This document shows, in pieces, positions 1-8,709 of a stretch of DNA of 64,000 bases. How positions within the stretch are numbered: position 1 is the stretch's first letter; every line of letters starts with the position of its first letter. This DNA is from Winogradskyella alexanderae (lineage in GTDB: Bacteria > Bacteroidota > Bacteroidia > Flavobacteriales > Flavobacteriaceae). Below the pieces are notes generated by a model. The model saw only the letters and a program-made list of their open reading frames with translations. It was not told where the DNA came from and did no database searches. A program made the position numbers and the translations under genes. Location of the stretch: the NCBI RefSeq assembly GCF_020166335.1, contig NZ_JAIUJR010000001.1, positions 558,001 through 622,000 of the forward strand. Direction: 5' to 3'.

Positions 1-1
1 T

Positions 2-907
2 GAAACGGGATTCTTTGATATGGAAATTGACAATAATGGTACAAAATGGATTGGTGCGTATTCAAATGGTCTTTTGGCCTATAACGAAAACATACCTAGT
101 AGCCCACTTAGAAACATTAATTCCGAGTCACAAAATGTATTGCCATTTACCCGATTTACAGCGCTGGCTTTAGACAATAGAAACCAATTGTGGATTGGAA
201 CAACGAAAGGGTTACGGGTTTTGTTTAACACTATAGGTTTTTATGACGATCCAAACCCAACATTACGGTCAATTATCATTTTAGAGGAAGGAATACCCAA
301 AGAACTATTAGCCAACCAAGGCATTACAGATATAAAGGTTGATGGCTCAAATAACAAGTGGGTTGGAACAGCAGATTCTGGAGTATTTTACTTTTCGCCA
401 GATGGGCAAAATACGATCTATCATTTTACGATTGAAAATTCACCCTTACCTTCTAATACGGTCAATGATATTTCCATAGATGCCGATAATGGTATAGTTT
501 ATTTTGCCACAACACGAGGATTGGTGGCTTTCACTGCGGGCGGCTCTGCGCCAAAAGAAACATTGGATGAGGCTTATGTATACCCAAATCCAGTAAGGCC
601 AGAATATGATATACTAGGGTTTAATGATCTTAATGATGTGAACAAAGGAATTAAAATTGCAGGGCTTACTGAACGTGTAAATATAAAAATTACTGACATT
701 GAAGGTAACTTAGTAGCAGAAGCCCAATCTAATGTCAATTTAAGATCATCTCAAGCCAATTATAATTTTGCTATTGACGGAGGGACTGCGATTTGGAATG
801 GCAAAAATTTAGCCAATTCAGTTGTTAGAACTGGTGTTTATTTAATCATGATTTCAGATCTAGATTCATTTGAAACTAAGGTGCTGAAAGTGCTAATTGT
901 TAGGTGA
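2..907 (+). CDS. porZ: PorZ-like type IX secretion beta-propeller protein, C-terminal part
   Basis: The reading frame is open to the left edge of the window, so only about the last 300 residues are present. They contain repeated propeller-like blades with NxWIGT/KWVGT-type motifs (for example LWIGTTKGLRV and KWVGTADSGV), followed by a PNPVRP segment and a beta-rich sorting-type C-terminal domain ending in VLIVR. This matches the architecture known for PorZ, a surface beta-propeller protein of the type IX secretion machinery that helps deliver anionic LPS to cargo. The next gene is recO, 1 base downstream, a neighbourhood I associate with this family in Bacteroidota. The call rests on architecture and neighbour; another two-component-type propeller protein is the main alternative. 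Confidence 0.7.
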   Translation, partial: ETGFFDMEIDNNGTKWIGAYSNGLLAYNENIPSSPLRNINSESQNVLPFTRFTALALDNRNQLWIGTTKGLRVLFNTIGFYDDPNPTLRSIIILEEGIPKELLANQGITDIKVDGSNNKWVGTADSGVFYFSPDGQNTIYHFTIENSPLPSNTVNDISIDADNGIVYFATTRGLVAFTAGGSAPKETLDEAYVYPNPVRPEYDILGFNDLNDVNKGIKIAGLTERVNIKITDIEGNLVAEAQSNVNLRSSQANYNFAIDGGTAIWNGKNLANSVVRTGVYLIMISDLDSFETKVLKVLIVR

Positions 908-908
908 T

Positions 909-1628
909 ATGGTTGCCTCAAACAATTGTATAGTTCTATCAAAAATTAAGTATGGCGATAACGATCTTATTGTTAAGTGTTTTACTGAAAAGCGTGGTGT
1001 AGTAAGTTACATTTTAAGAGGTGTGTTAAAATCAAAAAAAGGTCAGGCAAAAGCCATATATTTTCAACCGCTATCTCAATTAAGGGTTGAAGAAAACTAT
1101 AAACCAAATCAAACACTTCATATTTTAAAGGAGGTAAAGTTCAGTTATATCTACAAAACACTCCACAACAATATTTATAAAAGTTCTATTGTTTTATTTT
1201 TAGCTGAAATACTAACAAATGTTCTAAAAGAGGAAGAACAGGATAAAGATCTTTTTAATTATCTCATACTTGCTTTTCAATACTTAGATAGCGAAGATAG
1301 TTTTTCAAATTTCCATCTTTTATTCTTGCTTAGATTAACCAGATATCTTGGATTTCAACCAGACGAAACCAATCCAAACCTTGCATATTTTAACCTAGAA
1401 TCTGGAAATTTCGAAAATTCACCAGCGGGTGTTCACTCCATTTCAGGGGATAATTTAATCCTATTAAAACGTTTATTAGGCACAAATTTTGATACACTTT
1501 CAGATGTAAAAATAAACGCTAAACAAAGACACGATTTTTTAAACATGTTATTGCATTATTTTGAATTACATTTGGGAGGTTTTAAAAAACCCAAATCTTT
1601 GCGTGTGCTTAACGACGTTTTTCATTAA
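909..1628 (+). CDS. recO: DNA repair protein RecO
   Basis: RecO helps RecF and RecR load RecA onto SSB-coated single-stranded DNA. The 239-residue protein starts with the typical OB-fold segment (IVLSKIKYGDNDLIVKCFT, then RGVVSYILRGV), followed by an alpha-helical C-terminal half ending in KKPKSLRVLNDVFH. Length and layout fit Bacteroidota RecO. The frame could start at a TTG at 897, inside the end of porZ, but the ATG at 909 gives the usual N-terminus. The zinc-binding cysteines found in some RecO proteins are not visible. It sits between porZ and an unrelated receptor gene and may be cotranscribed with porZ. Confidence 0.93.
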   Translation: MVASNNCIVLSKIKYGDNDLIVKCFTEKRGVVSYILRGVLKSKKGQAKAIYFQPLSQLRVEENYKPNQTLHILKEVKFSYIYKTLHNNIYKSSIVLFLAEILTNVLKEEEQDKDLFNYLILAFQYLDSEDSFSNFHLLFLLRLTRYLGFQPDETNPNLAYFNLESGNFENSPAGVHSISGDNLILLKRLLGTNFDTLSDVKINAKQRHDFLNMLLHYFELHLGGFKKPKSLRVLNDVFH

Positions 1629-1669
1629 ACCATTTTTTGTTAGACCTGATTAATGCTGATATCTTTAAA

Positions 1670-4087
1670 GTGAAATACTTTTATTACACCATCCTATTTA
1701 TTGTATTTATCCTTCAGCCCATAGGCGCACAGACCATAACTGTAATTGAAGAATCTACAAATGAACCAATCCCAGGTGTTGCACTTTATAATCTAAAGAA
1801 AAAAAAGTCATTGGTTACAGATTTAAATGGTAAAGTCTCCATCGGTATTTTTGATGATAATGAAGTGATTTTTTTTCAAAACTTTCTATATAATAAAAGA
1901 CAATTATTAAAGTCTGACATTATTAAAAACGGTTACGTAGTTGTATTAACACCGAAAGTTGAAGACTTAAATGAAATAGTACTATCTGCTACTAAATTTG
2001 AACAAAAAAAGACCGAGATCCCACAAACAATTAAATCGATTGGTGCGGAAGAAATAGCTTTTGACAACCCTCAGACTAGTGCAGATTTATTGGATAATAC
2101 CGGAAATATTTTTATTCAAAAAAGCCAATTGGGAGGTGGAAGTCCAATGATAAGGGGCTTCTCAACAAATAGATTACTAATTACTATTGATGGTGTACGT
2201 ATGAATAATGCCATATTTAGAGGTGGCAATGTTCAGAATGTGATCTCTATCGATCCACTTTCCATAAAAAATACTGAAGTAACATTAGGAGCCGGATCCG
2301 TTGTCTACGGTAGTGACGCTATTGGAGGCGTTATGAGTTTCTATACAAAAAAACCACAACTGTCATACAAAGAACAATCCTATATAACCGGAAGTTCCCT
2401 TTTACGCTATGCTAGTGCAAACAACGAAAATACTGGTCATTTTGATTTTAATATAGGATTCAAAAAATGGGCTTTTCTAACTAATGTGAGCTTTACTGAT
2501 TTTGATGATTTACGAATGGGGCGACATGGACCTGAGGAATACTTAAGAAATCAATTTGTTATTAGAAGAAATGGAGAAGATATTATTGTTCAAAATGAAG
2601 AACCACTTATTCAAAAACCAACGGGTTACAGTCAGGTTAATGTAATGCAAAAAGTACGCTATGAACCCTCCGACAATCTAAATTTTGATTTTGGTTTGTA
2701 TTTTACTTCTACTTCAGATTACCCTAGGTATGATAGGCTGCTTAGGCCTTCTTCGGATGGATTAAGATCTGCAGAATGGAACTATGGACCACAACAATGG
2801 TTTATGACTAATTTCCAGATTACCAAAACGAGTAGTAGCTCAAATCTTTACGACAAAATTCAGACAACATTAGCGTATCAAAATTTTAAGGAGAGCAGAA
2901 TTGTTAGAAGTTTTCAATCACCTTTACGTGAAACACGAGAGGAGAATGTAAATGCTATTTCATTTAACTTAGATTTGGAAAAGGCATTAAGCGGAAAAAC
3001 ATCTTTATTTTACGGTGCCGAATATCTATTTAATCACGTTGGCTCAACAGGTATAGAAAGAGATTTGGATGAAAACACAAACGTACCAACTTTAACGCGA
3101 TACCCTGATGGCTCAACTTGGCAGTCTGCAGCGACGTATGCAAGTCTAAAATATAAGCCCAATACAAAGTTCGTTTTTCAAACAGGTCTTAGATTTAATC
3201 ATGTTCTTGCAAAGGCAAATTTTACGGAGAACAATGTGTTTCTGAATTTACCTTTTGAAAATGCCGAAGTCAATACGGGAGCCCTAACGGGAACGGCTGG
3301 AATTACTTGGTCCCCAAGTAAAATGATTCAGTGGAAATTGAATGCTTCAACTGCTTTCAGAGCACCAAATATTGATGATATAGGCAAAGTCTTTGATTCA
3401 GAACCAGGTTCTGTAGTTGTGCCAAATAATAATTTACAGGCTGAATATGCCTACGGAGGAGAACTCGGCCTGAAACTTAATTTTAATGATAATGTAGTGT
3501 TAGATTTGGCAACTTACTATACATTTTTAGATAATGCACTTATCAGAAGAGACTCAAATATTAATGGTGAATCAGAGATAATTTATGATGGCGAATTAAG
3601 TAATGTTCAAGCAATTAAGAATGCATCAAAGGCATGGATATATGGACTCGAAGCAGGTATCGTGATTAACTTTAATGACTATTTAAAATTACGATCCCAG
3701 TATAATATTATAGGTGGCACAGAAGACAATGATGGGATTGAAGTACCTGTAAGACATGTAGCTCCTAATTTTGGAAGAACACACTTGGTTTGGGAAAACG
3801 ATAAACTTCAGGTAGATGGGTTTTTGGTGTACAACAGTACACTTTCATTTAATCAGTTAGCGCCTTCAGAATTTTCAAAGGACTATTTATATGCGACTGA
3901 TGAAAATGGCAATCCTTATTCACCCTCATGGTACACACTTAATGTAAGAACCCAATTTCGATGGAATGATAAAATGAACTTAACGGCCAGTTTAGAAAAT
4001 ATTACTGACCAGCGTTACAGACCTTATTCTTCGGGAATTGCAGCACCTGGAAGAAACCTTATTTTGGGTATTAGGTATTTGTTTTAA
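1670..4087 (+). CDS. TonB-dependent outer-membrane receptor, heme/hemoglobin-receptor-like
   Basis: This is a TonB-dependent outer-membrane transporter of about 805 residues. A GTG at 1670 gives a clean signal peptide (MKYFYYTILFIVFILQPIGAQ), better than the TTG at 1637 that lengthens the frame by 11 residues. Order: signal peptide, carboxypeptidase-regulatory-like beta-sandwich (about residues 20-95), plug domain with VRGF-type motif (MIRGFSTNRLLITIDGVRMNN), and a 22-strand barrel ending in aromatic IRYLF. The segment STAFRAPNIDDIGKVFD with a later PNNNL motif resembles the FRAP/NPNL region of heme receptors such as HmuR and HasR. Heme as substrate is inference; no hmu genes lie nearby. A strong terminator follows. 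Confidence 0.85.
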   Translation: MKYFYYTILFIVFILQPIGAQTITVIEESTNEPIPGVALYNLKKKKSLVTDLNGKVSIGIFDDNEVIFFQNFLYNKRQLLKSDIIKNGYVVVLTPKVEDLNEIVLSATKFEQKKTEIPQTIKSIGAEEIAFDNPQTSADLLDNTGNIFIQKSQLGGGSPMIRGFSTNRLLITIDGVRMNNAIFRGGNVQNVISIDPLSIKNTEVTLGAGSVVYGSDAIGGVMSFYTKKPQLSYKEQSYITGSSLLRYASANNENTGHFDFNIGFKKWAFLTNVSFTDFDDLRMGRHGPEEYLRNQFVIRRNGEDIIVQNEEPLIQKPTGYSQVNVMQKVRYEPSDNLNFDFGLYFTSTSDYPRYDRLLRPSSDGLRSAEWNYGPQQWFMTNFQITKTSSSSNLYDKIQTTLAYQNFKESRIVRSFQSPLRETREENVNAISFNLDLEKALSGKTSLFYGAEYLFNHVGSTGIERDLDENTNVPTLTRYPDGSTWQSAATYASLKYKPNTKFVFQTGLRFNHVLAKANFTENNVFLNLPFENAEVNTGALTGTAGITWSPSKMIQWKLNASTAFRAPNIDDIGKVFDSEPGSVVVPNNNLQAEYAYGGELGLKLNFNDNVVLDLATYYTFLDNALIRRDSNINGESEIIYDGELSNVQAIKNASKAWIYGLEAGIVINFNDYLKLRSQYNIIGGTEDNDGIEVPVRHVAPNFGRTHLVWENDKLQVDGFLVYNSTLSFNQLAPSEFSKDYLYATDENGNPYSPSWYTLNVRTQFRWNDKMNLTASLENITDQRYRPYSSGIAAPGRNLILGIRYLF

Positions 4088-4088
4088 A

Positions 4089-4117
4089 AAAAACCCGTAC
4101 TATGAGAACGGGTTTTT
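4089..4117. terminator. Bidirectional rho-independent terminator
   Basis: A perfect 10-base-pair stem (AAAAACCCGT 4089-4098 with ACGGGTTTTT 4108-4117) and a 9-base loop lie between two convergent genes, with A- and T-runs on either side. It can stop transcription of the receptor gene on the plus strand and of the secreted-protein gene on the minus strand. Confidence 0.85.
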
Positions 4118-4134
4118 AATTATTGCGAAAAATT

Positions 4135-6561
4135 CTATTGACGTTTAATAGCCTTTTTAGTAATGGTTTGGCCGTTGGAGAGCGTAACTCTTGCAATATA
4201 TGCTGACTTTTTAAGATTATCCAAATTATAAACCATAGTGGTATCATTTCCATCTAGATTATAAACCGTTCTACCTAATAGATCAACTATTTGAATGTTT
4301 GTAATATTAAGATTAGCATTTATGGAAAATTGAACATCACCATTAGCAAGCTCAGTAATTGTTAATTGATTATTGTCTAAAGTAACATCATCATTCGAGA
4401 GCACTTCGGCATTGAAAAATATTTGGAATCTATCGTTAAAAACACCAGACTCCGAAGTAAAAGAATAATCCGATTCCTTCAAATTATGAATTGTATTTAA
4501 AAGGTTGTCTTTTAAGAATATAGGCTGGGTATTCATAAAATCTCCCTCTACTTGTTGGATAGCAATTGTATAAATTGTTGGTACATCAATTGACGTATTA
4601 AATCCTAAATCTATGATTTCATCTAATGATAAATCTGAAGTTGCTTTTCCTTGAATTACAAAATCCTTCTCAGTGTTCGGAATCATAGAAGATATTGAAG
4701 CAAATACTCCGGTAGCCATGTTTCTTGGTGAGTCATACGTATTTCCATCAAATTGTGCTGTTGCTCCCGGGACATAACCTACTAATATTTGGCTGGTTAC
4801 ACCATTGTCCGATGTAAGGTTTAACCATAATTTATTATGCTCCGTATTATTTCTAAAAAACTGATCGTTGGGTCCAGTAGATCTCATGGAATTATTAAAA
4901 ACAACTTCAGATTCACTAATATCACCAGTTGTTGAAATAGGATTTGCCGCATCACTCATGGCAACAAAGAATCCTTGTCCAGAGGGGATGTAAGGATCTG
5001 GTGGATTGGATGCATTACCAGAAGTTGCTCCAGTGGAATTTATTGTTGCATAATCAGCACGTGTAAAGTTTAGTATTTCGTTACCATTATTGTTAGCATT
5101 GGCATCAGTATCATGAGACCAAAAATGGATATCACCTAAAATGGCACCAGTAGCAGGGTTTGCTGCTGTACTATTGAGATTAAAAAATGGCGTAATATCC
5201 ACAGCTGATGGATAAGGATTACCAATAAAGTTCCAATTATTGTCATCTAATTCAGAGTTATTTCTGTAAACAGGAACGGTAATAACACCATTATTAAACG
5301 GGCCTTCAAAGGTATAATCATAACCCACACCAGGGAAATTAAAGATATCTGGTCTATGGGTTGAGGCATAACCCACGCCAGGTATCATCATATCCGTTCC
5401 ATTCGCTAAGGTCCAATCATCACCATTGTCATCAATATCATCTTGTCCATCTACAGGCGTATTGTCGTTATTTGTTTCTGCAGTTGCGTCTAAATAATTT
5501 GTCGCATCAAAATAAAATCGTCGTATTGGGTTTCCTTCTGTTAACCCATTATCTATTGTTGTGCTTGCGGTAGGAGAGCTCCAATACGTGTACTCAAATG
5601 CAGTATCCATTATTGCAGTGGTTTTGGTAACTCTCATAACTCCAGAGCCACTAACTGTACTTAAATCATCAATTTGTACTACCGACCCTGCCGTGGCAAC
5701 GTTAATTTCTCCATCAGCAATGATATTACTATCAACTTCAATAAAGGTATTATCTTGTACATTTAAAACAGCTCCTGAGTTTACAACTAATATACAAGTA
5801 GAGAAGCTACCATCAGTATTAGTGTTGTAATTACCATCAATAATTGCTGCTGTGTTCATATTTGGTAGTCCATTATCCCAAGCAGTTCCATTCCAAGTGG
5901 TATCACTAGTGCACTGTCCGCATGTGTAGGTACATCCACCAAGGACAAATGGGGTAGTATTCCTGATATTCCAATTAGTATCAGTGGAAACAGCAGCTAG
6001 AATTAGAGAAGGAACTGAGGTAACGGAACAATCATATTTTGCGTTATCTATTTCGTTAAGGTGTATCGCGTTTACTGCGTTGGTTAACGTGGCAGGCAAT
6101 GCACTCGTATTAGCGTTGACCGCATCAGGCGCCCAGCCTAAAGCATCAAAATTAACCCCATATAAAAAAGTCGGTGTAGCATCTGGACCTTGATAAGCAA
6201 AGATTTGATCACCGTTAGCAGCTAATCCAAAACCAGCACTATCAGTAATAGATCCCACTGAACATGTAAAAGGCGATTGGTCGTCCACAATGATTTCTGT
6301 TCCACAAGGCAGGTCAGATGTGGCCGTCCATATAAGAGTACCTTCATTGTTTCTAAAACCTCCACCGGCAAACCATCCGTTATCAGTGAATTTTATTTCT
6401 GTAGTATTCGTAACATCTGTAAGTAAAACAAAGCTAAATTGATCTGGGTTGACTGAATTAAATCCTGTAATTACAACTTCACCAGCTGATAAAGTAGTTT
6501 GACCAAAAGAAATACTTATGCAAAAAACTAGGAAAACGAGGGATAGGTAATTTTTTATCAT
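4135..6561 (-). CDS. Secreted protein with type IX secretion C-terminal sorting domain
   Basis: A secreted protein of about 808 residues exported by Sec and then the type IX system. The frame extends to 6588, but the ATG at 6561 gives a good signal peptide (MIKNYLSLVFLVFCISISFGQ). The N-terminal 200 residues form a domain starting TTLSAGEVVITGFN with several cysteines. A parallel-beta-like stretch of short repeats follows (NSGAVLNVQDNTFIEVDSN region). Then comes a module with YWSSP, GNPYPSAVDITPF and IPSGQGFFV, and finally a sorting domain (NVQFSINANLNITNIQIVD-like strand pattern, ending in TITKKAIKRQ). The middle-to-end module is also present in the large secreted protein at 39683-43294. No catalytic motif is recognised; adhesion or a structural surface role is possible. 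Confidence 0.8.
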   Translation of the reverse strand: MIKNYLSLVFLVFCISISFGQTTLSAGEVVITGFNSVNPDQFSFVLLTDVTNTTEIKFTDNGWFAGGGFRNNEGTLIWTATSDLPCGTEIIVDDQSPFTCSVGSITDSAGFGLAANGDQIFAYQGPDATPTFLYGVNFDALGWAPDAVNANTSALPATLTNAVNAIHLNEIDNAKYDCSVTSVPSLILAAVSTDTNWNIRNTTPFVLGGCTYTCGQCTSDTTWNGTAWDNGLPNMNTAAIIDGNYNTNTDGSFSTCILVVNSGAVLNVQDNTFIEVDSNIIADGEINVATAGSVVQIDDLSTVSGSGVMRVTKTTAIMDTAFEYTYWSSPTASTTIDNGLTEGNPIRRFYFDATNYLDATAETNNDNTPVDGQDDIDDNGDDWTLANGTDMMIPGVGYASTHRPDIFNFPGVGYDYTFEGPFNNGVITVPVYRNNSELDDNNWNFIGNPYPSAVDITPFFNLNSTAANPATGAILGDIHFWSHDTDANANNNGNEILNFTRADYATINSTGATSGNASNPPDPYIPSGQGFFVAMSDAANPISTTGDISESEVVFNNSMRSTGPNDQFFRNNTEHNKLWLNLTSDNGVTSQILVGYVPGATAQFDGNTYDSPRNMATGVFASISSMIPNTEKDFVIQGKATSDLSLDEIIDLGFNTSIDVPTIYTIAIQQVEGDFMNTQPIFLKDNLLNTIHNLKESDYSFTSESGVFNDRFQIFFNAEVLSNDDVTLDNNQLTITELANGDVQFSINANLNITNIQIVDLLGRTVYNLDGNDTTMVYNLDNLKKSAYIARVTLSNGQTITKKAIKRQ

Positions 6562-6650
6562 GAGGGTGATATTTAAATTTGGGTACAAAGTAATTTATAT
6601 ACCACTATAAAGATGCAAATTTAATTATAAAAATGGCTTATTTTTAGGTT

Positions 6651-7124
6651 GTGAATCTACAAAACACCTATACGGTCGATGAAGCGCAGAAAAAGATGGA
6701 AAATTTTTGCGCATATCAGGAACGTTGCCACAAAGAAGTTAGGGCTAAATTAAAGGAAATGAAGATGATACCACAGGCTATAGATACTATAATGGTGCAT
6801 CTAATTGAGCAAAATTATTTAAATGAAGAACGATTTGCCAGAGCCTTTGTAAGAGGAAAATTCAGAATTAAAAAATGGGGTAAGAATAGACTAAAGCAAG
6901 AACTAAACCGGAGAGAAATTTCGGTTTACAGCATTAAAAAAGCTTTTGAGGAAATTGACGATGAAGACTATTATAAAACCCTTGATCAACTTGCCTTAAA
7001 ACGAATCGCTCAAGTCAAAGAAAGTAATACCTACAAAAAAAGAAAGAAAGTAGCTGATTACCTTCTTTATAGAGGTTGGGAAAGTCACCTTGTTTATGAT
7101 AAATTGCAGAAATACATAAAATAA
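6651..7124 (+). CDS. recX: Regulatory protein RecX
   Basis: RecX modulates RecA filament growth. The 157-residue protein is made of three-helix repeats typical of RecX: the first around AYQERCHKEVRAKLKEM, the second around YLNEERFARAFVRGKF with the conserved RIKKWGKNRLKQEL segment, and the third around RKKVADYLLYRGWES. The start is a GTG at 6651; no in-frame ATG lies close upstream. A TATTTTTA element resembling the Bacteroidota -7 box ends 4 bases before this GTG, so the message may be nearly leaderless. The gene stands alone, divergent from the secreted-protein gene, and is followed by its own terminator. Confidence 0.93.
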   Translation: MNLQNTYTVDEAQKKMENFCAYQERCHKEVRAKLKEMKMIPQAIDTIMVHLIEQNYLNEERFARAFVRGKFRIKKWGKNRLKQELNRREISVYSIKKAFEEIDDEDYYKTLDQLALKRIAQVKESNTYKKRKKVADYLLYRGWESHLVYDKLQKYIK

Positions 7125-7125
7125 A

Positions 7126-7150
7126 AAAGCCTTCTCATGGAAAAGGCTTT
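7126..7150 (+). terminator. Rho-independent terminator of recX
   Basis: The 8-base-pair stem AAAGCCTT (7126-7133) / AAGGCTTT (7143-7150) lies directly after the recX stop, with an A-run before it and a T-rich tail after it. It may also serve the convergent barrel-protein gene ending at 7173. Confidence 0.75.
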
Positions 7151-7172
7151 ATCTTATGCTAAACAGTTTGTT

Positions 7173-7664
7173 TTATAAATTAAACGACGCACCTACACTT
7201 ATAGTAAATTGGTTATGAAGTTCTTCCGCTGGAGATAAGTCGTCTGTATCGTATTTTGCGAAAGGTGTATTTAGTTCGGTGTAAATACCAAATCCATCCG
7301 TAAAAAAGTAGCGCATACCCAAATGACCACCAAAGTTCTTTAATCCAAAACTTAAACCAGGATAGACATCAAAATTTTCGTCAATTGCAAGTACATTTCC
7401 AATATTAGCATTAAATCTTGCTCTAAGATCAAAGCGGTCTGTGAAATCTGCATCAATACTATCTTCTACACCCAATAAATAAGTGGATGATAGCCCTAAA
7501 GAAATATTTTCACCAATTCCGTAGTCGTACGAAGCATTTAATCCTGAACCATTGCTCTGAAAATTAGCACCAACTTGAAATTTACTATCGTCCTTTCCTT
7601 TAAACGCTTGAGCATGGACTAATCCAAAAGACACCAAGGTTGTTAATAATATTAAGTTTTTCAT
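7173..7664 (-). CDS. Small outer-membrane beta-barrel protein, probably DUF6646 family
   Basis: A 163-residue exported protein. It has a short signal peptide (MKNLILLTTLVSFGLVHAQ) and then alternating beta-strands: FQVGANFQSNG, GLNASYDYGIGENISLGLSS, DLRARFNANIG, FGGHLGMRYFFTDGFGIYTEL. It ends in ISVGASFNL, with a terminal hydrophobic residue as in outer-membrane barrels. I recall this pattern from a flavobacterial family annotated as DUF6646, but cannot check it. No enzymatic motif is visible and the function is unknown. A CAAATATA element at 7689-7696 reads TATATTTG on the minus strand and is a candidate -7 box 25 bases before the start. Confidence 0.72.
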   Translation of the reverse strand: MKNLILLTTLVSFGLVHAQAFKGKDDSKFQVGANFQSNGSGLNASYDYGIGENISLGLSSTYLLGVEDSIDADFTDRFDLRARFNANIGNVLAIDENFDVYPGLSFGLKNFGGHLGMRYFFTDGFGIYTELNTPFAKYDTDDLSPAEELHNQFTISVGASFNL

Positions 7665-7725
7665 AAGTAAGTTATTTTAAATCGTTGGCAAATATACAAA
7701 TACCAATGAATTAGTGTATTAAATG

Positions 7726-8586
7726 CTATATAAAACGGTTCGTATTTTCAATTGCTTTTTCATTTTTCCAATCAATCCATTTCTGGCCTTTTAGTTTTCG
7801 CATGGCGTTATCATAATTTCGCATTAAAAATACATTGTAAATCGCTTTACCAAGGTTTTTAGGATTTCTAGCCAATGCTCTCAAACTCATTGAAAATCCG
7901 GGTGTAATATAGCGCATGTAATGCCAGTAACCTTCTGGCATGTACAGTACTTCGCCATGTTTAAGGTCACAGATCCATCCTTTGGCATGTTTTAAAGCTG
8001 GCCACTTTTTAAAATCTGGATTAGCAAAATTTATATCCTCTCTAGTGATTAATGAGTGAGGTATTTTATACAAATAGTTGTTTTGATCTTGATCGAATAG
8101 AATGCATTGCTTTTTACCTTCAAAATGAAAGTGAAATATATTTGCAAGGTCTATATCATAGTGCATAAAGGTGTAAGAATCTCGACCACCAAAAAATAGC
8201 ATTGGAAGGCTTTTTAATAATCGGATTCCAAAGTCAGGATACTCAAAGTCTTTTTGTAGCTCCGGAATTTCTTTAAGGATATTCCAAAGAAAAATTCTGA
8301 ATTTGGTAGGCTCACGTTTGAGCAAATCAATGTATTCGCTCATTTTCATTGTGGCATGAGCTTCGTTAAAACCATCTTTGTAGTCTACTGGTCTATCATC
8401 GTATAGTGGAACCGTTTTATCACCAGCGACTTTCTTCATGTAATCTAAACTCCATTTAGAATACGCAGGCCAGTCTTCAATAAAACGCTCTATCACTACA
8501 GGCTTTTGCGGTTTAAAATAGTGTTTTAAAAAGTCGGCCTTAGTTATGGTTTCAACACGAGGAATTTGCTGTAGGTTCAACTCCAC
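7726..8586 (-). CDS. Cupin-like (JmjC/Cupin_8) protein, putative Fe(II)/2-oxoglutarate dioxygenase
   Basis: A cytosolic 286-residue protein of the Cupin_8/JmjC-like family, whose characterised members are Fe(II)- and 2-oxoglutarate-dependent hydroxylases. The N-terminal segment PVVIERFIEDWPAYSKWSLDYM is characteristic of the family. The metal-binding HxD appears in FMHYDIDLANIFHFHFEG and the distal histidine in MPEGYWHYMRYI. The C-terminus is basic and helical. The substrate is unknown; proteins and small molecules are both modified in the family. The gene is monocistronic. A TAACTTTG element (8614-8607 on the minus strand) is a possible -7 box. Confidence 0.85.
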   Translation of the reverse strand: MELNLQQIPRVETITKADFLKHYFKPQKPVVIERFIEDWPAYSKWSLDYMKKVAGDKTVPLYDDRPVDYKDGFNEAHATMKMSEYIDLLKREPTKFRIFLWNILKEIPELQKDFEYPDFGIRLLKSLPMLFFGGRDSYTFMHYDIDLANIFHFHFEGKKQCILFDQDQNNYLYKIPHSLITREDINFANPDFKKWPALKHAKGWICDLKHGEVLYMPEGYWHYMRYITPGFSMSLRALARNPKNLGKAIYNVFLMRNYDNAMRKLKGQKWIDWKNEKAIENTNRFI

Positions 8587-8653
8587 TTTTTAGTTGTTTA
8601 AAAACCCAAAGTTAATAAAACGTTATGAGTTTTAATTAATTGTTTAAAATAAA

Positions 8654-8683
8654 GACCCACTAGGTTTCTAAACCTAGTGGGTC
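8654..8683 (-). terminator. Terminator hairpin downstream of the flotillin gene
   Basis: A perfect inverted repeat with 14-base arms (GACCCACTAGGTTT / AAACCTAGTGGGTC) is separated by only 2 bases, so the innermost pairs must open to form the loop. Read on the minus strand it is followed by a T-rich tract, as expected for the end of the NfeD-flotillin operon. Confidence 0.75.
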
Positions 8684-8709
8684 AAAAAAGTGTTTTCTAA
8701 AAAAGAATC

